From: Hydractinia symbiolongicarpus
Taxonomy: Eukaryota > Cnidaria > Hydrozoa > Anthoathecata > Hydractiniidae
Assembly (NCBI RefSeq): GCF_029227915.1
Contig: NC_079876.1
Location: 33,959,828 to 34,023,827 of the forward strand
Reading direction: 5' to 3'
DNA: 64,000 nucleotides
How positions within the stretch are numbered: the first letter of the stretch is position 1; the number at the start of each line of letters is the position of its first letter. A program made the translations under genes and the position numbers. The notes under the pieces are model-generated. The model was not told the DNA's origin. It saw only the letters and a list, made by a program, of their open reading frames with translations, and made no database searches. Shown piece by piece: positions 12,218-25,712 of this stretch.

Positions 12218-14828
12218 TGTAACTCAAACGGACTGACACTGTTAGAAAGTCAATGAAATGTAGTTTTTGATACTGTCTCAATTTCTTCAGCGCAGGATAA
12301 CGGCTAGGATTGGTCCCACAGTAAAAAATGACTTATTTATCTAAATTTTAAAAACGAAGCGCTACCACAGCGCCCAGTGTAATCGCTGAGTTCCGGCAAT
12401 CATGTCATATTAAGAAGAGTGTTATTTCTTGTAGTCCAATTGTCTCACTTATAACATTTATAAAGTCACAGTCCAAAATCAGTTCAATTAAGTCCCACAG
12501 TCAATCGTTTCACTGTTAAAAGCGATGCAACCTAGTAATAACAGATAAATATCGCCAAATACATGTTGGTACGAATATGTGACCAAACCGTTGTAACTCA
12601 CACGGACTGTAACCGTTAGAAAGTCAATGAAATATAGTATTTGAAGCTGTCTCTATTTCTTCAGCACGCGCTAACGGCTAGGATTGGTCCCACAGTTAAA
12701 AAGTGACTTTTTTATCTACATTTTTAAATAAAGCGCTACCACAGCGCCCGGTGTAATCGCCGAGTTACGGCAATCATGTCAAATTAAGAAGAATGTTATT
12801 TCTTGGAGTCCAATTGTCTCACTTTCACATTTATAAGGTCACAGCCCAAAATCAGTTCAATTAAGTCCCACAGTCAATTGTTTCACTGTTAAAAGCGATG
12901 CAACCTAGTAATACCGGAAAGATATCACGAAATACATGTTGGTAAGAATATGTGACTCAACCGTTGTAACTCAAACGGATTGATACTGTTAGAAAGTCAA
13001 TGAAATGTACTTTTTGAAACTGTCTCTATTTCTTAAGAGCGGGATAACGGATAGGATTTGTCCCACAGTAAGAAATGACTTATTTATCTAAATTCTTAAA
13101 TGAAGCACTACCACAGCGCCCAGTGTAATCGCTGAGTTGCGGCAATCATGTCAAATTAAGAAGAATGTTATTTCTTGGAGTCCAATTGTCTCACTTTCAC
13201 ATTTATAAGGTCGCAGCCCGAAATCAGTTCAATTAAGTCCAACAGTCAATTGTTTCACTGTTAAAAGCGATGCAACCTAGTAATACCGGAAAGATATCAC
13301 GAAATACATGTTGGTAAGAATATATGACTCAACCGTTGTAGCTCAAAGGGATTAATGCTGTTAGAAAGTCAATGAAATGTACTTCTTAAAAATGTCTCTA
13401 TTTCTTCAGCGCGGTCTAACGGCTAGGATTGGTCTTACAGTAAGAAATGACATATTTATCTAAATTTTTAAATGAAACGCTACTACAGCGCCCAGTGTAA
13501 CCGCTGAGTTCCGGCAGTCATGTCAAATTAAAAAGAATGTTATTTCTTGGAGTCCAATTGACTCACTTATAACATTTATAAGGTCCCTGCCCAAAATGAG
13601 TTCCAATTTAGTCCCACAGTAAATCGTTTCACTGTTAAAAGCGATACAACCTAGTATTACCGGAAAGATATCATGAAATACATTTTGGTAAGAATATGTG
13701 ACTCAACCGTTGTAACTCAAACGGATTAATACTGTTAGAAAGTCAATGAAATGTACTTTTTGAAACTGTCTCTATTTCTTCAGAGCGGGATAACGGCTAG
13801 GGTTGGTCTTACAGTAAGAAATGACATATTTATCTAAATTTTTAAATGAAGCGCGACCATAGCGCCCAGTGTAATCGCTGAGTTCCGACAATCATGTCAA
13901 ATTAAAAAGAAAGTTATTTCTTTGAGTCCAATTGTCTCACTTATAACATTTGTAAGGTCACAGCCCAAAATCAGTTCCAATTAAGTCCCACAGTCAATCG
14001 TTTCACTGTTAAAAGCGATACAACATAGTATTACCGGAAAGATATCACAAAATACATTTTGGTAAGAATATGTGACTCAACCGTTGTAACTCAAACTGAT
14101 TGATACTGTTAAATATTCAATGAAATGTACTTTTTGAAGCTGTCTCTATTTCTTCAGCGCGCGATAACGGCTAGGATAGGTCCCACAGTAAAAATGACTT
14201 AATTATCTAAATTTTTAAATTAAGTGCTACCAAAGCGGCCAGTGTAATCGCTGAGTTCCGCAATCACGTCAAATTAAGAAGAATGTTATTTCTTGGAGTC
14301 CAATTTTCTCATTTATCACATTTATCAGGTCACAGTCCAAAGTTAGTTCAATTAAGTCCCACAGTCAATCGTTTCACTGTTAAAAGCGATGCAACCTAGT
14401 AATATCAGAAAAATATCGCTAAATACATGTTGGTACCAATATGTGACCCAACTGTTGTAACTCACACGGACTGTAACCGTTAGAACGTCAATGAAATGTA
14501 CTTTTTGAAACTGTCGCTATTTCTTCAGCGCGCGATAACGGATAGGATTGGTCCCACAGTAAAGAATGACTTATTTATCTAAATTTTCAAATGAAGCGCT
14601 ACCACAGCTCCCAGTGTCATCGCTGAGTTCCGGCAATCATGTCAAATTAAGAAGAATGTTTTTTCTTGGAATCCAATTGTCTCATTTATCCCATTTATCA
14701 GGTCAAAGTCCAAAGTTAGTTAAAATATGTCCCACAGTCAATCGTTTCATTGTTAAAAGTGATGCAACCTAGTAATATCAGATAAATATCGCTATATAAA
14801 TGTTGGTACGAATATGTGACCCAACTGT

Positions 14829-14970
14829 TGTAACTCAAACGAACTGACATTGTTACAAAGTCAATGAAGTGTAGTTTTTGAAACTTTCGCTAATTCTTCA
14901 TTGCGCGATAACGGATACGATTGGTCCCACAGTAAAAGAATGATACGGTACGAATTTGTGACTCAACCGT
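14829..14970 (+). repeat. Short monomer S (142 bp, internally deleted)
   Basis: Same junction AAAAGAATGATACGGTACG. It is followed at 14971 by a GGATAGGTCCCACAG-type unit, so its right neighbour differs from that of the other S copies. Confidence 0.9.
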
Positions 14971-15715
14971 TGTAACTCAAACGGACTGATACTGTTAAAA
15001 AGTCAATGAAATGTATTTTTTGAAGCTGTCTCTATTTCTTCAGCGCGCGATAACGGCTAGGATAGGTCCCACAGTAAAAATGACTTAATTATCTAAATTT
15101 TTAAATTAAGTGCTACCAAAGCGCCCAGTGTAATCGCTGAGTTCCGGCAATCACGTCAAATTAAGAAGAATGTTATTTCTTGGAGTCTAATTTTCTCATT
15201 TATCACATTTATCTGGTCACAGTCCAAAGTTAGTTCAATTAAGTCCCACAGTCAATCGTTTCACTGTTAAAAGCGATGCAACCTAGTAATATCAGAAAAA
15301 TATCGCTAAATACATGTTGGTACCAATATGTGACCCAACTGTTGTAACTCACACGGACTGTAACCGTTAGAACGTCAATGAAATGTAGTTTTTGAAACTG
15401 TCGCTATTTCTTCAGCGCGCGATAACGGATAGGATTGGTCCCACTGTAAAAAATGACTTATTTATCTAAATTTTTAAATGAAGCGCTACCACAGCTCCCA
15501 GTGTAATCGCTGAGTTCCGGCAATCATGTCAAATTAAGAAGAATGTTTTTTCTTGGAATCCAATTGCCTCATTTATCACATTTATCAGGTCAAAGTCCAA
15601 AGTTAGTTCAAATAAGTCCCACAGTCAATCGTTTCATTGTTAAAAGCGATGCAACCTAGTAATATCAGATAAATATTGCTAAATAAATGTTGGTACGAAT
15701 ATGTGACCCAACTGT

Positions 15716-15857
15716 TGTAACTCAAACGAACTGACACCGTTACAAAGTCAATGAAGTGTAGTTTTTGAAACTTTCGCTATTTCTTCATCGCGCGATAACG
15801 GATACGATTGGTCCCACAGTAAAAGAATGATACGGTACGAATTTGTGACCCAACCGT
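15716..15857 (+). repeat. Short monomer S (142 bp, internally deleted)
   Basis: Same junction. The next unit starts with AGTAACTC in place of TGTAACTC, a base change shared with the S-G boundaries of the core, so this copy looks like the closest relative of the S monomers amplified in block L. Confidence 0.9.
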
Positions 15858-16979
15858 AGTAACTCAAACGGACTGACACTGTTAGAAAGTCAATGAAATG
15901 TAGTTTTTGATACTGTCTCAATTTCTTCAGCGCAGGATAACGGCTAGGATTGGTCCTACAGTAAAAAATGACTTATTTATCTAAATTTTAAAAATGAAGC
16001 GCTACCACAGCTACCAGTGTAATCGCTGAGTTCCGGCAATCATGTCAAATTAAGAAGAATGATATTTCTTGTAGTCCAATTGTCTCACTTATAACATTTA
16101 TAAAGTCATAGTCCAAAATCAGTTCAATTAAGTCCCACAGTCAATCGTTTCACTGTTAAAAGCGATGCAACCTAGTAATATCAGAAAAATATAGCCAAAT
16201 ACATGTTGGTAAAAATATGTGACCAAACCGTTGTAACTCACACGCACTGTAACCGTTAGAAAGTCAATGAAATGTAGTTTTTGAAACTGTCGCAAGTTCT
16301 ACAGCGCGCGATAACAGATAGGATTGGTCTTACAGTAAGAAATGAAATATTTATCTAAATTTTTAAATGAAGCGCTACCACAGCGCCCAGAGTAATCGCT
16401 GAGTTCCGGCAATCATGTCAAATTAAGAAGAATGTTATTTCTTGGAGTCCAATTGTCTCATTTACCACATTTATCAGGTCACAGTCCAAAGTTAATTTAA
16501 AAAAGTCCCACATTCAATCGTTTCACTATTAAAAGCAATGCAACCTAGTAATAACAGATAAATATCGCTAAATACATGTTGGTACGAATATGTGACCCAA
16601 CCGTTGTAACTCAAGCGGACTGACATCGATAGAAAGTCAATGAAATATAGTATTTGAAACTGTCTCTATTTTGTCAGCACGCGCTAACGGCTAGGATTGG
16701 TCCCACAGTTAAAAAGTGACTTTTTTATCTACATTTTAAAATGAAACGCTACCACAGCACCCAGTGTAACCGCTGAGTTCCGGCAATCATGTCAATTTAA
16801 AAAGAATGTTATTTCTTGGAGTCCAATTGACTCACTTATAACATTTATAAGGTCACTGCCCAAAATCAGTTCCAATTAAGTCCCACAGTCATTCGTTTCA
16901 CTGTTAAAAGCTATGCAACATAGTAATAACAGATAAATATCGATAAATACATGTTGGTACGAATATGTGACCCAACCGT

Positions 16980-18100
16980 TGTAACTCAAACGGACTGACA
17001 TCGATAGAAAGTCCGTGAAAAGTATTATTTGAAACTGTCTCTATTTCTTCAGCGCGCGCTGACGGCTAGGATTTGTAACACGGCTAAAACGTGATTTTTT
17101 TATCTTAATTTTCAAATGAAGCGCTACCACAGGGACCAGTGTAATCGCTGAGTTGCGGCAATCATGTCAAATTAGGAAGAATGTTATTTCTTGGAGTCCA
17201 ATTGTCTTACTTTTTCATTTATAAGGTCACAGCCCAAAATCAGTTCAATTAAGTCCCACAGTCAATCGTTTCACTGTTGAAAGTGGTACAACCTAGTAAT
17301 ACCGGAAGGATATCACGAAATACATGTTGGTACGAATATGTGACTCAACCGTTGTAACACAAATGGATTGATACTGTTACAAATTCAATGAAATGTACTT
17401 TTTGAAACTGTCTCTATTTCTTCAGAGCGGGATAAGGGCTAGGATTGGTCTTACAGTAAGAAATGACATATTTATCTAAATTTTTAAATGAAGCGCTACC
17501 ACAGCGCCCAGTGTAATCGCTTAGTTCCGGCAATCATGTCAAATTAAAAAGAATGTTATTTCTTTGAGTCCAATTGTCTCACTTAAAACATTTATAAGGT
17601 CACAGCCCAAAATCAGTTCCAATTAAGTCCCACAGTCAATCGTTTCACTGTTAAAAGCGATACAACGTAGTATTACCGGAAAGATATCACAAAATACATT
17701 TTGGTAAAAATATGTGACTCAACCGTTGTAACTCAAACTGATTGATACTGTTAAAAAGTCAATGAAATGTAGTTCCTGAAGCTGTCAATATTTCTTCAGC
17801 GCGTCCTAACGGCTACGATTGGTCCCACAGTAAAAAAATGGCTTATTTATCTAAATTTTTAAATAAAGCGCTACCACAGCTCCCAGTGTAATCGCTGAGT
17901 TTCGGCAATCACGTCAAATTAAGAAGAATGTTTTTTCTTGGAATCCAATTGTCTCATTTATCACATTTATTAGGTCACAGTCCAAAGTTAGTTCAATTAA
18001 GTACCACATTCATTCGTTTCACTGTTAAAAGCGATGCAACATAGTAATAACAGATAAATATCGATAAATACATGTTGGTACGAATATGTGACCCAACCGT
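16980..18100 (+). repeat. P3 block: A, B/D fusion, E (1121 bp)
   Basis: Units start at 16980 (A: GACATCGATAGAAAGTCCGTG, CGCGCTGACGGCTAGG), 17353 and 17727 (E: TTCTTCAGCGCGTCCTAACG). The 17353 unit opens as type B (GTAACACAAATGGATTG, GTTACAAATTC) and continues as type D (AGAGCGGGATAAGGGC, ATCGCTTAGTTCCGG). Compared with the full five-monomer block this amounts to loss of monomer C and parts of B and D by an in-register fusion. Confidence 0.85.
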
Positions 18101-19967
18101 TGTAACTCAAACGGACTGACATCGATAGAAAGTCCGTGAAAAGTATTATTTGAAACTGTCTCTATTTCTTCAGCGCGCGCTGACGGCTAGGATTTGTAAC
18201 ACGGCTAAAACGTGATTTTTTTATCTTAATTTTCAAATGAAGCGCTACCACAGGGACCAGTGTAATCGCTGAGTTGCGGCAATCATGTCAAATTAGGAAG
18301 AATGTTATTTCTTGGAGTCCAATTGTCTTACTTTTTCATTTATAAGGTCACAGCCCAAAATCAGTTCAATTAAGTCCCACAGTCAATCGTTTCACTGTTG
18401 AAAGCGATACAACCTAGTAATACCGGAAGGATATCACGAAATACATGTTGGTACGAATATGTGACTCAACCGTTGTAACACAAATGGATTGATACTGTTA
18501 CAAATTCAATGAAATGTAGTTTTTGAAACTGTCTCTATTTCTTCGGCGCGGGATAACGGCTAGGATTGGTCCCACAGTAAAAAATGACTTATTAATCTAA
18601 ATTTTTAAATGAAGCGCTACCACAGCGCCCAGTGTAATCGCTGAGTTCCTGCAATCACGTCAAATTAAGAGGAATGTTATTTCTTGGAGTCCAATTGTCT
18701 CATTTATCAAATTTATCAGGTCACAGTCCAAAGTTAGTTCTATTAAGTCCCACATTCAATCGTTTCACTGTTAAAAGCGGTGCAACCTAGTATTAACAGA
18801 TAAATATCGCTAAATACATGTTGGTAAGAATATGTGACTCAACCGTTTTAGCTCAAAGGGATTGATACTGTTAGAAAGTCAATGAAATGTACTTTTTGAA
18901 ACTGTCTCTATTTCTTCAGCGCGGTCTAACGGCTTGGATTGGTCTTACAGTAAGAAATGACATATTTATCTAAATTTTTAAATGAAACGCTACCACAGCG
19001 CCCAGTGTAACCGCTGAGTTCCGGCAATCATGTCAAATTAAAAAGAATGTTATTTCTTCGAGTCCAATTGACTCACTTATAACATTTATAATGTCACTGC
19101 CCAAAATCAGTTTCAATTAAGTCCCACAGTCAATCGTTTCACTGTTAAAAGCGATACAACCTAGTATTACCGGAAAGATATCACGAAATACATTTTGGTA
19201 AGAATATGTGACTCAACCGTTGTAACTCAAACGGATTGATACTGTTAGAAAGTCAATGAAATGTACTTTTTGAAACTGTCTCTATTTCTTCAGAGCGGGA
19301 TAAGGGCTAGGATTGGTCTTACAGTAAGAAATGACATATTTATCTAAATTTTTAAATGAAGCGCTACCACAGCGCCCAGTGTAATCGCTTAGTTCCGGCA
19401 ATCATGTCAAATTAAAAAGAATGTTATTTCTTTGAGTCCAATTGTCTCACTTAAAACATTTATAAGGTCACAGCCCAAAATCAGTTCCAATTAAGTCCCA
19501 CAGTCAATCGTTTCACTGTTTAAAGCGATACAACCTAGTATTACTGGAAAGATATCACAAAATACATTTTGGTAAGAATTTGTGACTCAACCGTTGTAAC
19601 TCAAACTGATTGATACTGTTAAAAAGTCAATGAAATGTAGTTCTTGAAGCTGTCAATATTTCTTCAGCGCGTCCTAACGGCTACGATTGGTCCCACAGTA
19701 CAAAATGACTTATTTATCTAAATTTTTAAATAAAGCGCTACCACAGCTCCCAGTGTAATCGCTGAGTTTCGGCAAACACGTCAAATTAAGAAGAATGTTT
19801 TTTCTTGGAATCCAATTGTCTCATTTATCACATTTATTAGGTCACAGTCCAAAGTTAGTTCAATTAAGTACCACATTCAATCGTTTCACTGTTAAAAGCG
19901 ATGCAACATAGTAATAACAGATAAATATCGATAAATACATGTTGGTACGAATATGTGACCCAACCGT
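18101..19967 (+). repeat. P5 block, copy 1: A-B-C-D-E (1867 bp)
   Basis: Monomers start at 18101 (A), 18474 (B, TTCTTCGGCGCGGGATAACG), 18847 (C, CCGTTTTAGCTCAAAGGG and GCGCGGTCTAACGGC), 19221 (D, AGAGCGGGATAAGGGC) and 19595 (E, GCGCGTCCTAACGGCTACG). The next block begins exactly 1867 bp later and is nearly identical, which defines a five-monomer higher-order repeat. Confidence 0.92.
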
Positions 19968-21834
19968 TGTAACTCAAACGGACTGACATCGATAGAAAGT
20001 CCGTGAAAAGTATTATTTGAAACTGTCTCTATTTCTTCAGCGCGCGCTGACGGCTAGGATTTGTAACACGGCTAAAACGTGATTTTTTTATCTTAATTTT
20101 CAAATGAAGCGCTACCACAGGGACCAGTGTAATCGCTGAGTTGCGGCAATCATGTCAAATTAGGAAGAATGTTATTTCTTGGAGTCCAATTGTCTTACTT
20201 TTTCATTTATAAGGTCACAGCCCAAAATCAGTTCAATTAAGTCCCACAGTCAATCGTTTCACTGTTGAAAGCGATACAACCTAGTAATACCGGAAGGATA
20301 TCACGAAATACATGTTGGTACGAATATGTGACTCAACCGTTGTAACACAAATGGATTGATACTGTTACAAATTCAATGAAATGTAGTTTTTGAAACTGTC
20401 TCTATTTCTTCGGCGCGGGATAACGGCTAGGATTGGTCCCACAGTAAAAAATGACTTATTAATCTAAATTTTTAAATGAAGCGCTACCACAGCGCCCAGT
20501 GTAATCGCTGAGTTCCTGCAATCACGTCAAATTAAGAGGAATGTTATTTCTTGGAGTCCAATTGTCTCATTTATCAAATTTATCAGGTCACAGTCCAAAG
20601 TTAGTTCTATTAAGTCCCACATTCAATCGTTTCACTGTTAAAAGCGGTGCAACCTAGTATTAACAGATAAATATCGCTAAATACATGTTGGTAAGAATAT
20701 GTGACTCAACCGTTTTAGCTCAAAGGGATTGATACTGTTAGAAAGTCAATGAAATGTACTTTTTGAAACTGTCTCTATTTCTTCAGCGCGGTCTAACGGC
20801 TTGGATTGGTCTTACAGTAAGAAATGACATATTTATCTAAATTTTTAAATGAAACGCTACCACAGCGCCCAGTGTAACCGCTGAGTTCCGGCAATCATGT
20901 CAAATTAAAAAGAATGTTATTTCTTCGAGTCCAATTGACTCACTTATAACATTTATAATGTCACTGCCCAAAATCAGTTTCAATTAAGTCCCACAGTCAA
21001 TCGTTTCACTGTTAAAAGCGATACAACCTAGTATTACCGGAAAGATATCACGAAATACATTTTGGTAAGAATATGTGACTCAACCGTTGTAACTCAAACG
21101 GATTGATACTGTTGCAAAGTCAATGAAATGTACTTTTTGAAACTGTCTCTATTTCTTCAGAGCGGGATAAGGGCTAGGATTGGTCTTACAGTAAGAAATG
21201 ACATATTTATCTAAATTTTTAAATGAAGCGCTACCACAGCGCCCAGTGTAATCGCTTAGTTCCGGCAATCATGTCAAATTAAAAAGAATGTTATTTCTTT
21301 GAGTCCAATTGTCTCACTTAAAACATTTATAAGGTCACAGCCCAAAATCAGTTCCAATTAAGTCCCACAGTCAATCGTTTCACTGTTTAAAGCGATACAA
21401 CCTAGTATTACTGGAAAGATATCACAAAATACATTTTGGTAAGAATATGTGACTCAACCGTTGTAACTCAAACTGATTGATACTGTTAAAAAGTCAATGA
21501 AATGTAGTTCTTGAAGCTGTCAATATTTCTTCAGCGCGTCCTAACGGCTACGATTGGTCCCACAGTACAAAATGACTTATTTATCTAAATTTTTAAATAA
21601 AGCGCTACCACAGCTCCCAGTGTAATCGCTGAGTTTCGGCAATCACGTCAAATTAAGAAGAATGTTTTTTCTTGGAATCCAATTGTCTCATTTATCACAT
21701 TTATTAGGTCACAGTCCAAAGTTAGTTCAATTAAGTACCACATTCAATCGTTTCACTGTTAAAAGCGATGCAACATAGTAATAACAGATAAATATCGCTA
21801 AATACATGTTGGTACGAATATGTGATCCAACCGT
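19968..21834 (+). repeat. P5 block, copy 2: A-B-C-D-E (1867 bp)
   Basis: Monomers start at 19968, 20341, 20714, 21088 and 21462. The copy differs from copy 1 by only a few bases visible by eye, for example GTTGCAAAGTC in D. Block L follows without any change of phase. Confidence 0.92.
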
Positions 21835-24800
21835 TGTAACTCAAACGGACTGACATCGATAGAAAGTCCGTGAAAAGTAGTATTTGAAACTGTCTCTATT
21901 TCTTCAGCGCGCGCTAACGGCTAGGATTCGTCACACGGCTAAAACGTGATTTTTTTATCTTAATTTTCAAATGAAGCGCTACCACAGGGACCAGTGTAAT
22001 CGCTGAGTTGCGGCAATCATGTCAAATTAGGAAGAATGTTATTTCTTGGAGTCCAATTGTCTTACTTTTTCATTTATAAGGTCACAGCCCAAAATCAGTT
22101 CAATTAAGTCCCACAGTCAATCGTTTCACCGTTGAAAGCGATACAACCTAGTAATACCGGAAGGATATCACGAAATACATGTTGGTACGAATATGTGACT
22201 CAACCGTTGTAACTTAATTGGATTGATACTGTTACAAATTCAATGAAATGTAGTTTTTGAAACTGTCTCTATTTCTTCGGCGCGGGATAACGCCTAGGAT
22301 TGGTCCCACAGTAAAAAATGACTTACTAATCTAAATTTTTAAATGAAGCGCTACCACAGCGCCCAGTGTAATCGCTGAGTTCCTGCAATCACGTCAAATT
22401 AAGAGGAATGTTATTACTTGGAGTCCAATTGTCTCATTTATCAAATTTATCAGGTCACAGTCCAAAGTTAGTTCAATTAAGTCCCACAGTCAATCGTTTC
22501 ATTGTTAAAAGCTATGCAACGTAGTAATATCAGAAAAATATCGCTAAATATATGTTAGTACGAATATGTGACCCAACCGTTGTAACTCAAACGGACTGAC
22601 ACGGTTAGAAAGTCAATGAAATGTAGTTTTTGAAACTTTCGCTATTTCTTCAGCGCGCGATAACGGCTAGGATTGGTTACACGGTAAAGAATGATTTATT
22701 TATCAAAATTTTTAAATGAAGCCCTCCCACAGCGCCCAGTGTAATCGCTCAATTCCGGCAATCATGTCAAATTAAGATGAATGTTATTTCTTGGAGTTCA
22801 ATTGTCTCATTTATCACATTTATCAGGTCAAAGTCCAAAGTTAGTTCAAATAAGTCCCACAGTCAATCGTTTCATTGTTAAAAGCGATGCAACCTAGTAA
22901 TATCAGATAAATATTGCTAAATAAATGTTGGTACGAATATGTGACCCAACTGTTGTAACTCAAACGAACTGACACCGTTACAAAGTCAATGAAGTGTAGT
23001 TTTTGAAACTTTCGCTATTTCTTCATCGCGCGATAACGGATACGATTGGTCCCACAGTAAAAGAATGATACGGTACGAATTTGTGACCCAACCGTAGTAA
23101 CTCAAACGGACTGACACTGTTAGAAAGTCAATGAAATGTAGTTTTTGATACTGTCTCAATTTCTTCAGCGCAGGATAACGGCTAGGATTGGTCCCACAGT
23201 AAAAAATGACTTATTTATCTCAATTTTAAAAATCAAGCGCTACCACAGCTACCAGTGTAATCGCTGAGTTCCGGCAATCATGTCAAATTAAGAAGAATGA
23301 TATTTCTTGTAGTCCAATTGTCTCACTTATAACATTTATAAAGTCATAGTCCAAAATCAGTTCAATTAAGTCCCACAGTCAATCGTTTCACTGTTAAAAG
23401 CCATGCAACCTAGTAATGTTAGAAAAATATCGCCAAATACATGTTGGTACGAATATGTGACCCAACCGTTGTAACTCAAGCGGACTGACATCGATAGAAA
23501 GTCAATGAAATATAGTATTTGAAACTGTCTCTATTTCTTCAGCACGTGCTAACGGCTAGGATTGGTCCCACAGTTAAAAATGACTTATTAATCTAAATTT
23601 TTAAATGAAGCGCTACCACAGCTCCCAGTGTAATCGCTGAGTTCCGGCAATCATGTCAAATTAAGAAGAATGTTTTTTCTTGGAATCCAATTGTCTCATT
23701 CATTACATTTATCAGGTCAAAGTCCAAAGTTAGTTCAAATAAGTCCCACAGTCAATCGTTTCATTGTTAAAAGCGATGCAACCTAGTAATATCAGATAAA
23801 TATCGCTTAATAAATGTTGGTACGAATATGTGACCCAACTGTTGTAACTCAAACGAACTGACACTGTTAGAAAGTCAATGAAATGAAGTTTTTGATACTG
23901 TCTCAATTTCTTCAGCGCAGGATAACGGCTAGGATTGGTCCCACAGTAAAAAATGACTTACTTATCTAATTTTTAAAAATGAAGCGCTACCACAGAGACC
24001 AGTGTAATCGCTGAGTTCCGGCACTCATGTCAAATTAAGAAGAATGTTATTTCTTGTAGTCCAATTGTCTCACTTATAACATTTCTAAAGTCACAGTCCA
24101 AAATCAGTTCAATTAAGTCCCACAGTCAATCGTTTCACTGTTAAAAGCGATGCAACCTAGTAATATCAGAAAAATATAGCCAAATACATGTTGGTAAAAA
24201 TATGTGACCAAACCGTTGTAACTCACACGCACTGTAACCGTTAGAAAGTCAATGAAATGTAGTTTTTGAAACTGGCGCTAGTTCTACAGCGCGCGATAAC
24301 AGATAGGATTGGTCTTACAGTAAGAAATGAAATATTTATCTAAATTTTTAAATGAAGCGCTACCACAGCGCCCAGTGTAATCGCTGAGTTCCGGCAATCA
24401 TGTCAAATTAAGAAGAATGTTATTTCTTGGAGTCCAATTGTCTCATTTACCACATTTATCAGGTCACAGCCCAAAATAAGCTCAATTAAGTCCCACAGTC
24501 AATTGTTTCACTGTTAAAAGCGATGCAACCTAGTAATACCGGAAAGATATCACGAAATACATGTTGGTAAGAATATGTGACTCAACCGTTTTAGCTCAAA
24601 GGGATTGATACTGTTAGAAAGTCAATGAAATGTACTTTTTGAAACTGTCTCTATTTCTTCAGCGCGGTCTAACGGCTTGGATTGGTCTTACAGTAAGAAA
24701 TGACATATTTATCTAAATTTTTAAATGAAACGCTACCACAGCGCCCAGTTTAACCGCTGAGTTCCGGCAATCATGTCAAATTAAAAAGAATGTTATTTCT

Positions 24801-25712
24801 TGGAGTTCAATTGACTCACTTATAACATTTATAAGGTCACTGCCCAAAATCAGTTCCAATTAAGTCCCACAGTCAATCGTTTCACTGTTAAAAGCGATAC
24901 AACCTAGTATTACCGGAAAGATATCACGAAATACATTTTGGTAAGAATATGCGACTCAACCGTTGTAACTCAAACGGATTGATACTGTTAGAAAGTCAAT
25001 GAAATGTACTTTTTGAAACTGTCTCTATTTCTTCAGAGCGGGATAAAGGCTAGGATTGGTCTTACAGTAAGAAATGACATATTTATCTAAATTTTTAAAT
25101 GAAGCGCTACCACAGCGCCCAGTGTAATTGCTTAGTTCCGGCAATCATGTCAAATTAAAAAGAATGTTATTTCTTTGAGTCCAATTGTCTCACTTAAAAC
25201 ATTTATAAGGTCACAGCCCAAAATCAGTTCCAATTAAGTCCCACAGTCAATCGTTTCACTGTTAAAAGCGATACAACCTAGTATTACCGGAAAGATATCA
25301 CAAAATACATTTTGGTAAGAATATGTGACTCAACCGTTGTAACTTAAACTGATTGATACTGTTAAAAAGTCAATGAAATGTAGTTCTTGAAGCTGTCAAT
25401 ATTTCTTCATCGCGTCCTAACGGCTACGATTGGTCCCACAGTAAAAAAAATGGCTTATTTATCTAAATTTTTAAATAAAGCGCTACCACAGCTCCCAGTG
25501 TAATCGCTGAGTTTCGGCAATCACGTCAAATTAAGAAGAATGTTTTTTCTTGGAATCCAATTGTCTCATTCATCACATTTATTAGGTCACAGTCCAAAGT
25601 TAGTTCAATTAAGTACCACATTCATTCGTTTCACTGTTAAAAGCGATGCAACATAGTAATAACAGATAAATATCGATAAATACATGTTGGTACGAATATG
25701 TGACCCAACCGT
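21835..25712 (+). repeat. L block, copy 1: A-B-F-S-G-H-I-J-C'-D'-E' (3878 bp)
   Basis: Units start at 21835 (A, with AGTAGTATTTG and GGATTCGTCACACGG), 22208 (B, AACTTAATTGG), 22581 (F, GACACGGTTAGAAAG), 22954 (S), 23096 (G), 23470 (H, GCACGTGCTAACGG), 23843 (I), 24217 (J, GCGCGATAACAGATAGG), 24590 (C'), 24964 (D') and 25338 (E'). The eleven-unit order recurs at 29820, offset 7985 bp, with the same length. Confidence 0.9.
22954..23095 (+). repeat. Short monomer S in L block copy 1
   Basis: A 142-bp internally deleted monomer with junction AAAAGAATGATACGGTACG, between F and G. Confidence 0.92.

Larger units (their letters stand above)
1..16979 (+). repeat. Left flank of the 372-bp satellite array (diverged monomers)
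   Basis: Head-to-tail monomers, phased on TGTAACTC, start at 1, 374, 746, 1118, 1490, 1864, 2237, 2609, 2982, 3356, 3728, 4100, 4473, 4847, 5220, 5594, 5967, 6340, 6712, 7085, 7457, 7829, 8202, 8574, 8948, 9321, 9694, 10067, 10439, 10813 (short), 10955, 11329, 11702, 12073 (short), 12218, 12592, 12965, 13337, 13711, 14085, 14456, 14829 (short), 14971, 15343, 15716 (short), 15858, 16232 and 16605. Full units are 371-374 bp. Landmarks within a unit are GTCAATGAAATGTA, GATAACGGCTAGGATTGG, GTCCCACAGT (twice), GCGCTACCACAGCGCC, TCGCTGAGTTCCGGCAATCA and AATATCGCTAAATACATG. Neighbouring units differ by many scattered substitutions, unlike the core further right. I see no gene here; open frames are short and share the satellite sequence. 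Confidence 0.97.

Noticed and set aside
18474-18846. CENP-B box-like sequence near TTCTTCGGCGCGGGATAACG
   Set aside because: It does not fit the required TTCG-n4-A-n2-CGGG spacing. No good match was noticed in any monomer type.
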